Shown: piece after piece, positions 58,431-64,000 of the stretch
Layout: every line of letters begins with the position of its first letter
How positions within the stretch are numbered: position 1 is the stretch's first letter
Assembly: GCA_963575745.1 (NCBI GenBank)
Contig: CAUYUJ010019893.1
Location: 124,501 to 188,500 of the forward strand
From: Prorocentrum cordatum
Taxonomy: Eukaryota; Sar; Dinophyceae; Prorocentrales; Prorocentraceae
Reading direction: 5' to 3'
DNA length: 64,000 bases
Notes under the pieces: model-generated
The model's input: only the letters and a program-made list of their open reading frames with translations
Database searches by the model: none
What the model was told of the DNA's origin: nothing
Program-made: the position numbers and the translations under genes

Positions 58431-58828
58431 ACCCTCTTCGACTAGACACAAGAGTGACCTTTGGCCGCGGGCACAGATGGGTCCCCAGATGGCTGAAAAC
58501 GAAGCAGGAACGGCGGCTTGCGCGCCCAGGTTTGGTCCCCCCTGGGCCCCCAGAAAGCCGCGCACCAAAGGTCACTCTTACCCAGGGTCACTTTTGCGTG
58601 TAGCCGACCCCTCCCCCGGACCCCCCCAGGACCCCTCCCCTCCCGACGGGGGGAGGTCAACAGGAAGGGGCTCCCCCTCGCCTCGATGCCGGCTTTGCTG
58701 GGTGCTTCTCTCGCCGACGGGCATGAGGAGGAGGGTGCAGGGGAAGGGCACGACGGAGACGACGACCAAGGGAGACCACGAACGGACAAGCCCCTATCAC
58801 ACACGCAGACAGGGTCGGCGGATTCCAT

Positions 58829-59077
58829 GGGCCACTTTGCGCCGCAGAAGCGCCCTCGGCAATCTCAGAAGCCTCGGATCGGATGCAGGCCGCTCGCCCC
58901 GAACGCGACACGCCCCCAGTGCCTGCGCGGCTGCTCTCAAGCCGCGCGGCGATGAGTTCGGTGCCCGAACAGGTCGTCAGAGAGCCGTCCCCCCGAATGA
59001 GGAGGGGCGGGGAGGAGGAAGGGGAACAGGTGGAGGTGTGGAAGGCGGAGGACCCTCCTCCAACAGCCGCGCGATAG
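58829..59077 (+). CDS. Possible terminal exon, acidic hypothetical
   Basis: Frame with Met 58883 reads PLCAAEAPSAISEASDRMQA, ARPERDTPPVPARLLSSRAA, MSSVPEQVVREPSPRMRRGG and EEEGEQVEVWKAEDPPPTAA to TAG 59075-59077. Better composition than the overlapping frames. No known domain; the upstream boundary is not resolved. Confidence 0.35.
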   Translation, partial: GPLCAAEAPSAISEASDRMQAARPERDTPPVPARLLSSRAAMSSVPEQVVREPSPRMRRGGEEEGEQVEVWKAEDPPPTAAR

Positions 59078-59195
59078 GCTTGTAGCGCCACCACCCCATA
59101 ATGGGCACATGTGTTTTGTCCGGGGGGGGGAGCTTGGGGTTCCGAGAGCAGCATTCGGCAAATGATTTTAGACGCTTCGCGTAATTCCACCAGCC

Positions 59196-59232
59196 TCCGT
59201 AGCCTTTGGCTCAAGCCGTCTCGGCTCGAGCC
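59196..59232 (+). other. Spliced-leader relic, tandem
   Basis: TCCGTAGCCTTTGGCTCAAG (59196-59215) equals the dinoflagellate spliced leader except for a 2-base deletion (AT of CCATTTTGG). It is followed directly by CCGTCTCGGCTCGAGCC, which can be read as an older, shortened leader. It lies 54 bases before ATG 59269 and ~140 bases outside the large inverted repeat. Confidence 0.7.
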
Positions 59233-59268
59233 CGCCCCTGGTTCAGGTGCGGCGCCCGGGCCGCGCGC

Positions 59269-59403
59269 ATGTCCGCCCCCGGCGCGGCGCTGTCCGGCGC
59301 TGCCTTGCGCCGGCGCCAGCGGCTGGCGGCGGCCGTGGATAGGGTCACGGGCATGTCGGGGATCAGATTAAGAATGATGAAAATGGTTTTCTCATGGTTC
59401 TAG
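59269..59403 (+). pseudogene. Short frame behind the leader relic, running into the inverted repeat
   Basis: ATG 59269: MSAPGAALSGAALRRRQRLA, AAVDRVTGMSGIRLRMMKMV, stop TAG 59401-59403. Leader relic, ~50-base 5' UTR and ATG have the layout of a retroposed mRNA start. The frame crosses the outer edge of the left arm. Confidence 0.3.
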
Positions 59404-59442
59404 GCCGCTTGCGGGCCGCGCGGTGCTGAAGTTGAAAATGCT

Positions 59443-60051
59443 TCATGGTGGTTTTGAAAATGGCCGCGCGCGCGTTTCAAATAGTTTCGGTGTCAAACTA
59501 GCAGCTTGGCGCGCCCGCCATTGGAAGGTATGATTACGCGCAACGCGGCCTTCGCTCAGGGGTGCCAGGGCAAGTGGCGCTTGATCCTCCTTCCCACTCT
59601 GCCCTGCAGTAGGCGGTACGAGCCAAGGGCGTTTGAGCCTTCTCCGTGCCTCTTCACATGCAGCCCGAGCTCGGCCTTTAAGCGCGCGGGTGTCTTTTGT
59701 TGGGCCAGTTGGAACTAGAGGTTGCGTCTCGAACCGAAAGAGCCAACATGTTTTGCCCCACCAATTACCGTTGCTACTGCACGCTGCTGGGGCCGCCGCC
59801 CACGAAGGCATCCCCAGGTTCACGCCGAGTCCGTCACATGCGAAACGTGCTGCGTTTGCAGGCTGGCCCGCGCCGAGTCCGTGGCATGTGAAGGGTTTGA
59901 CAACTCGGCGCCGCGCCGTGCCCTCCCTACCCTCCTTATCGGCAGAAGCAGGGGCGCGTGCAACAGGGCACTTGTTTAAGTTGTTGTATGTTTTCAAGTT
60001 TGTGCCTAGCAGCTCCGCGAAACTGCTGCAGCGCGCGCCTGTGCAGTCCAT
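59443..60051 (-). CDS. Hypothetical frame in the left arm, 202 aa
   Basis: MDCTGARCSSFAELLGTNLK, TYNNLNKCPVARAPASADKE, CSSNGNWWGKTCWLFRFETQ, PTKDTRALKGRARAACEEAR, APLALAPLSEGRVARNHTFQ. Uninterrupted here but broken in the right arm by a 13-bp insertion and a 2-bp deletion (near 63284-63325). Conservation as a frame is therefore weak. No known domain. Confidence 0.35.
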   Translation of the reverse strand: MDCTGARCSSFAELLGTNLKTYNNLNKCPVARAPASADKEGREGTARRRVVKPFTCHGLGAGQPANAARFACDGLGVNLGMPSWAAAPAACSSNGNWWGKTCWLFRFETQPLVPTGPTKDTRALKGRARAACEEARRRLKRPWLVPPTAGQSGKEDQAPLALAPLSEGRVARNHTFQWRARQAASLTPKLFETRARPFSKPP

Positions 60052-60356
60052 CGTTGTGTGTGTTGGGTAATTCGTTATTTTCCCTCCCCGCTCTGAGGTC
60101 GCCGCCCTGGGCGGCCGAATGACGAGAAACTTTGCTCAAACTTGCGCCGCAGGATGTGGAGTGAGAAGATATGGTACGATGCGGGATCGATTACACATGT
60201 CTGCGGTAACTGCATATGCAACAAGGGGACGATTTGGGGAGACTCGTGGCCCGTCAAAGGAGGAGGACCATGAGCAGGAGCAACTGCAACAGGCGTGCGT
60301 CTAGGCGCGCGTGGCCCTACCACTGCGCCAAAGAAAAACTGTGGTGACTATAATGA

Positions 60357-61013
60357 TTATGGACGACCGGGGGGGGGCAGCTGCTTTGGCATCGGCGGCG
60401 CGCGCCGCAGGCATCTGGATATCTGGACAAACCGCGGGTGCAGCTGCAGGAAGTTCTTCCTGCCCTCGCACTTCCGCTCGTTCGCCAGCGAGACCTCCGT
60501 GCTTGTTTTGCGTGCTCGGTCGCGCCCGTGTTTCATGTTGCCCACAGCCACCTGGCATTCCATCTGAGAATTGGCCCCGGCCATGTGTCTCTGGAAAACT
60601 GTGTATGGGTCCTTGCTGGTGAACAGCCCCGGGATCGAGGCGTGCACCAACTCCAAACCTCGCTTTTCGCACTCCGCGATCGCCTCTTCCTGCACCATCA
60701 AGCGGCGGGCCAACCGCTTCTCGTCGGGCACCACGATCCGCTTGATGCCGCGCTTCTCGCACCTGTCCACGAAGGCGGCCACGCCCGGCCTGGACAGGAA
60801 CGGCGTTGAACCTGGGGAAGCAACAAAAAACTCTACGACAAATTCGGCGTGCGATTTGCAGTTATTCGCCGCACAGGCGGTGGAAACATGAAGGCGGAGG
60901 GGGGGGGCGCTTGCTGTAGCAATTGCGTAGTGTAGCGTCTGGCACGCTAACAAATCCAGGGTTTCGTGCCGATGGGCGATGTTACCTTCGGAAGAGGACG
61001 CGATGCGCCACAT
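60357..61013 (-). CDS. Serine recombinase (resolvase)-like protein, left-arm copy
   Basis: Site-specific DNA recombinase family (resolvase/invertase catalytic fold). Visible family features: GSTPFLSRPGVAAFVDRCEK (the R-P-x-F region), RGIKRIVVPDEKRLARRLMV QEEAIAECEKRGLELV (the D/E-R-LAR-...VQE core), DPYTVFQRHMAGANSQMECQ (the '...R...GA.AQ.E' helix E) and GRDRARKTS...KCEGRK, the hinge before the DNA-binding domain. The Y-x-R-x-S active-site strand is not evident; only MWRIASSSE precedes. A 174-base intron (60985-60812, GTAACA...CCCCAG) fits both boundaries and keeps phase; spliced length is 160 aa. No helix-turn-helix domain follows, so the gene is partial. Reads outwards from the spacer. Confidence 0.75.
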   Translation of the reverse strand: MWRIASSSEGNIAHRHETLDLLACQTLHYAIATASAPPLRLHVSTACAANNCKSHAEFVVEFFVASPGSTPFLSRPGVAAFVDRCEKRGIKRIVVPDEKRLARRLMVQEEAIAECEKRGLELVHASIPGLFTSKDPYTVFQRHMAGANSQMECQVAVGNMKHGRDRARKTSTEVSLANERKCEGRKNFLQLHPRFVQISRCLRRAPPMPKQLPPPGRP

Positions 61014-61112
61014 TCCTCATCCAATGCCCCTGCGGTGTGTGGGGGCGTTGTGGCCCCGCCGTCCTGGGACGTTCTTCAAGACGAGCGTTTCCTGGACGGT
61101 GGGGGGGTGCCG

Positions 61113-62082
61113 CGTCCATGATAGCGTGTCCAGAAAAAGCTGCCCCCGCGCTGCTTGAGCCCCGAAAAAGCAACGAATGGCTACAGTTGGGTGGTCCACG
61201 CTTACTTCCTCCGGTTGCCACGGGCCTCCCAGGGATCCCCGCCGGCCCCCGCTGTCAGTCCGCCGCAGTCTATTTGTGACTTCTGTCGGGCGACACGAAC
61301 CTCCCCTGGGCCGTCGCCCGTAGGCTGCGCGTACTTCCGCGGCCTGCGGGCCGTCGGCCGCAGGCTGCACGTACTTCCGCCGGCTGCCGCCGACCTCCCG
61401 CCAACGTCTGTTGGCAAGAGCGTCCGCCTCTCCGCCAGCTCTGGCGGGCCCTCAGCCGGCGGGCCCCGTCTATTCCCGCCGACTGCCGCCGACCTGCCGC
61501 TTGCTCCTGCCAGCGCAAGAGCCCCCCCTTCGAACGGCCCCCACGGACCGTCAGCCAACTTCTGGCGCCGGCCGCCGGGCTGTGCCAGAAGTCGGTCCAG
61601 GACTGACTTCTGCCGCGGGCCCGCGTCGGAAGTCGGTCCAGGACCGACTTCCGGCGCGCCCTTCTGTCTCCGCCCCAACCCTCGTCGGCGCCGTCGCCGG
61701 CGTTGCCCCTGCCGCCCTCTAGCGTTTTCAAGCCTCGGCGGGGGCCGCGCCCCCCCTCGCGCGTCCTCCTTCCTCCTCACTGCCCCCCCCCCCCAGTTTT
61801 CCTCCTCGCCCCCCTCCTCGCCCCATTCCCCCCTTCCCCCGCGTCCCCATCCACCGCCTAATTGTATTCCTCCTGCTCCTGCTCCTGCTCCTGCTCCTCC
61901 TTCCCTCTCCTATCTGCCGCGCCTGCGGCGTTCGGGCACCGCGCAACAGATGTTTGTTTCGTTTTCTGGCGCCCGCGCCATGCCTGCCAGGATGAAGGCG
62001 GCTGCCACGACACGCGCGTCGACGATGACGAACGTGGATGGCGCCAGCGTGCCGCGGCAGAAGGCACAGATAACGAAGGCGG
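61113..62082. other. Spacer between the inverted arms
   Basis: ~970 bp, GC-rich, with tandem words GCGTACTTCCGCGGCCTGCG / GCACGTACTTCCGCCGGCTG / CCGCCGACCTCCCGCC (61190-61510). Two tandem 23-bp palindromes lie at 61588-61651, and a (CTCCTG)n run at 61869-61897. Confidence 0.8.
61588..61651 (+). promoter_or_regulatory. Two tandem 23-bp palindromes, candidate recombinase sites
   Basis: 61588-61610 GAAGTCGGTCC-A-GGACTGACTTC (one mismatch) and 61629-61651 GAAGTCGGTCC-A-GGACCGACTTC (perfect, 11-base arms), 41 bases apart. Serine resolvases bind dyad sites of similar size as dimers, usually in tandem sets. The single central base is unlike the usual 2-base crossover, so the link to the neighbouring recombinase genes is only a hypothesis. 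Confidence 0.35.
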
Positions 62083-62233
62083 CCAGGGGCACCCCCCCAC
62101 CGGCCAGGAAACGCTCGTCTTGAAGAACGTCCCAGGACGGCGGGGCCACAACGCCCCCACACACCGCAAGGGCATTGGATGAGGAATGCGGCGCGTCGCG
62201 TCCTCTTCCGAAGGTAACATCGCCCATCGGCAC
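61910..62233 (-). CDS. Possible hydrophobic-protein exon across the spacer/right-arm edge
   Basis: Minus-strand frame: VAPPSWDVLQDERFLAGGGV, PLAAFVICAFCRGTLAPSTF, VIVDARVVAAAFILAGMARA, PENETNICC. The two hydrophobic stretches lie just in the spacer; the start lies in the arm, where the left-arm equivalent ends in a stop after 'DGGGVPRP'. May be a host gene fragment joined to the arm. Confidence 0.25.
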   Translation of the reverse strand: MPMGDVTFGRGRDAPHSSSNALAVCGGVVAPPSWDVLQDERFLAGGGVPLAAFVICAFCRGTLAPSTFVIVDARVVAAAFILAGMARAPENETNICCAVPERRRRGR

Positions 62234-62842
62234 GAAACCCTGGATTTGTTGGCGTGCCAGACGCCGCGCAACGCAATTGCTACAGCAAGCGCCCCCCCCC
62301 CGCCTTCATGTTTCCACCGCCCCCGCGGCGAAGTACTGCAAAATCGTACGCCGAATTTGTCGTCGATTTTTTTGTTTGCTTCCCCAGGTTCAACGCCGTT
62401 CCTGTCCAGGCCGGGCGCGGCCGCCTTCCTGGGCAGGTGCGAGAAGCGCGGCATCAAGCGGATCGCGGTGCCAGACGAGAAGCAGTTGGCCCGCCGCTTG
62501 ATGGTGCAGGAAGAGGCGATCGCGGAGTGCGAAAAGCGAGGTTTGGAGTTGGTGCACGCCTCGATCCCGGGGCTGTTCACCAACAAGGACCCATGCACAG
62601 TTTTCCAGAGACACATGGCCGGGGCCATTTCTCAGATGGAGTGCCAGGTGGCTGTGGGCAACATGAAACACGGGCGCGACCGAGCACGCAAAACAAGCAG
62701 GGAGGTCTCGTTGGCGAACGAGCGGAAGTGCGAGGGCAGGAAGAACTTCCCGCAGCTGCAACCGCGGTTTGTCCAGATATCCAGATGCCTGCGGCGCGCA
62801 CCGCCAATGCCAAAGCAGCTGCCCCCCCCCGGTCGTCCATAA
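62186..62842 (+). CDS. Serine recombinase (resolvase)-like protein, right-arm copy
   Basis: Same protein as the left-arm copy with about a dozen scattered amino-acid differences and no stop or frame change: GSTPFLSRPGAAAFLGRCEK, RGIKRIAVPDEKQLARRLMV, QEEAIAECEKRGLELVHASI, DPCTVFQRHMAGAISQMECQ, ANERKCEGRKNF. ATG 62186 directly follows an in-frame TGA (62180-62182). Donor GTAACA at 62214, acceptor TTCCCCAG ending 62387 (174-base intron, phase 1). A frame intact in both arms suggests selection or recent duplication. The N-terminal catalytic serine strand and the DNA-binding domain are missing, so activity is doubtful unless further exons exist. Confidence 0.8.
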   Translation: MRRVASSSEGNIAHRHETLDLLACQTPRNAIATASAPPPPSCFHRPRGEVLQNRTPNLSSIFLFASPGSTPFLSRPGAAAFLGRCEKRGIKRIAVPDEKQLARRLMVQEEAIAECEKRGLELVHASIPGLFTNKDPCTVFQRHMAGAISQMECQVAVGNMKHGRDRARKTSREVSLANERKCEGRKNFPQLQPRFVQISRCLRRAPPMPKQLPPPGRP

Positions 62843-63309
62843 TCATTATAGTCACCACGGTTTTTCTTTGACGCAGTGCCAGGGCCACGCGCGCCTAGAC
62901 GCACGACTGTTGCAGTTGCTCCTGCTCATGGTCCTCCTCCTTTGACGGGCCACGAGTCTCCCCAAATCGTCCCTATGTTGCATATGCAGTTACCGCAGAC
63001 ATGTGTAATCGATCCCGCATCGTACCATATCTTCTCACTCCACATCCTGCGGCGCAACTTTGAGCAAAGTTTCTCGTCATTCGGCCGCCCGGGGCGGCGA
63101 CCGCAGAGCGGGGGGGGAAAATAACGAATTACCCAACACACACACAACGATGGACTGCACAGGCGCGTGCTGCAGTAGTTTCGCGGAGCTGCTAGGCACA
63201 AACTTGAACAAATACAACAACTTAAACAAGTGCCCTTTTGCACGCGCCCCTGCTTCTGCCGATGAGGAGGGTAGGGGGGGCACGATAGCTTGCTCGGCGC
63301 GGCGCCGAG

Positions 63310-63768
63310 TTGTCAAACCCTTCATGCCACGGACTCGGCGCGGGCCAGCCTGCAAACGCAGCACGTTTCACATGTGACGGACTCGGCGCGAACCTGGGGA
63401 TGCCTTCATGGGCGGCAGCCCCAGCAGCGTGCAGTAGCAACGGTAATTGGTGGGACAAAACATGTTGGCTCTTTCGGTTCGAGACGCAACCTCTAGTTCC
63501 AACTAGCCCAACAAAAGACACCCGCGCGCTTAAAGGCCGAGCTCGGGCTGCATGTGAAGAGGCACGGAGAAGGCTCAAACGCCCTTGGCTCGTACCGCCT
63601 ACTGCAGGGCAGAGTGGGAAGGAGGATCAAGCGCCACTTGCCCTGGCACCCCTGAGCGAAGGCCGCGTTGCGCGTAATCATACCTTCCAATGGCGGGCGC
63701 GCCAAGCTGCTAGTTCGACGCCGAAACTATTTGAAACCCGCGCGCGGCCATTTTCAAAACCACCATGA
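63310..63768 (+). pseudogene. Second arm frame, right copy, truncated
   Basis: Matches residues ~58-202 of the left-arm frame at 59443-60051 (CHGLGAGQPANAARFTCDGL, PTKDTRALKGRARAACEEAR) but is separated from its 5' part (63150-63290) by a 13-bp insertion and a 2-bp deletion. Confidence 0.35.
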
Positions 63769-64000
63769 ACCATGTTCAACTTCAGCACCGCACGGCCCGC
63801 AAGCGGCCTAGAACCATGAAAAAACCATTTTCATCATTCTTAATATGATCCCCGACATGCCCGTGACCCTATCCAGGCGGCCGCCCGCTGGGCCCCGCCC
63901 GGCCTGGCCCCGGCGGCTGGTCCTGCTGTTGCTGCCGCGGCCGCCGCCTCTCGCCCTGAGGCCGGCGCGCCGGCGGCGGCTGGCGACGGGGGCCCCGCCG

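Larger units (their letters stand above)
59335..61112 (-). mobile_element. Large inverted repeat, left arm (~1.78 kb)
   Basis: Reverse complement of 62083-63878, roughly nine in ten bases matching by eye over the whole length, with a few small indels. Outer edge GGATAGGGTCACGGGCATG (59338); inner edge CCTGGACGGTGGGGGGGTGC (~61092-61111). Contains the minus-strand resolvase-like gene (60357-61013) and a second minus-strand frame (59443-60051). The arms diverge sharply beyond these edges. Confidence 0.9.
62083..63878 (+). mobile_element. Large inverted repeat, right arm (~1.8 kb)
   Basis: Inner edge GGGGCACCCCCCCACCGG (62080-62097); outer edge CATGCCCGTGACCCTATCC ending near 63876. Carries the resolvase-like gene on the plus strand (62186-62842) and the broken second frame (63310-63768). 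Beyond 63880 the sequence is GC-rich with no gene to the window end. Confidence 0.9.

Overview
The window reads as nuclear DNA of a dinoflagellate, probably a large-genome GC-rich species of the Prorocentrum/Symbiodinium type. Three things point there. First, there are relics of the dinoflagellate spliced leader: two abutting truncated copies at 31039-31070, and nearly full-length copies at 25512-25532 and 59196-59215. Second, coding pieces are sparse and interrupted by introns, with AG|G-type boundaries. Third, most of the window is microsatellite, minisatellite and degenerate dispersed repeat. No bacterial operons, rRNA, tRNA, CRISPR or viral genes were found. The genus assignment is inference.

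Layout. 1-3.4 kb: broken hypothetical genes (HMG-box-like and zinc-finger-like). 4.2-6.6 kb: a dispersed repeat with a (GTC)n tail, then a Pro/Arg-rich hypothetical exon. 7.4-10.3 kb: an old minus-strand array of a ~90-bp repeat family. 13.3-14.7 kb: a hairpin-forming minisatellite. 15.1-17 kb: two short hypothetical genes. 19.0-24.4 kb: the best multi-exon gene, of unknown function, with four exon blocks. 25-34 kb: mostly repeats, including ~700 bp of (TAG)n and two spliced-leader relics. 34.6-38.4 kb: the first full 90-bp array inside inverted flanks. 38.7-38.9 kb: a long hairpin. 40.5-41.8 kb: a C2H2 zinc-finger gene with breaks. 43-44.8 kb and 49.8-50.7 kb: the second and third 90-bp arrays. 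52.9-54.5 kb: a small exon, a foldback element with a double-hairpin core, and a cysteine-rich gene end. 56.7-57.8 kb: the second copy of the 4.2-kb repeat. 59.3-63.9 kb: a ~1.8-kb inverted repeat whose two arms each carry a serine-recombinase (resolvase) gene fragment pointing outwards.

The two most unusual structures are the inverted repeat carrying twin resolvase-like genes, whose spacer holds two tandem 23-bp palindromes, and a composite repeat made of a conserved leader, a pyrimidine/microsatellite tract, a 90-bp tandem array and a conserved trailer, present at three loci. Many coding-like regions carry frame changes. Four show an in-frame TGA inside or at the end of apparently continuous coding sequence, so decay (or assembly indels) must be weighed against recoding.

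All coordinates, homologies and identities were judged by eye. Exon ends are approximate unless a splice signal is named. The genes do not form a recognisable pathway.
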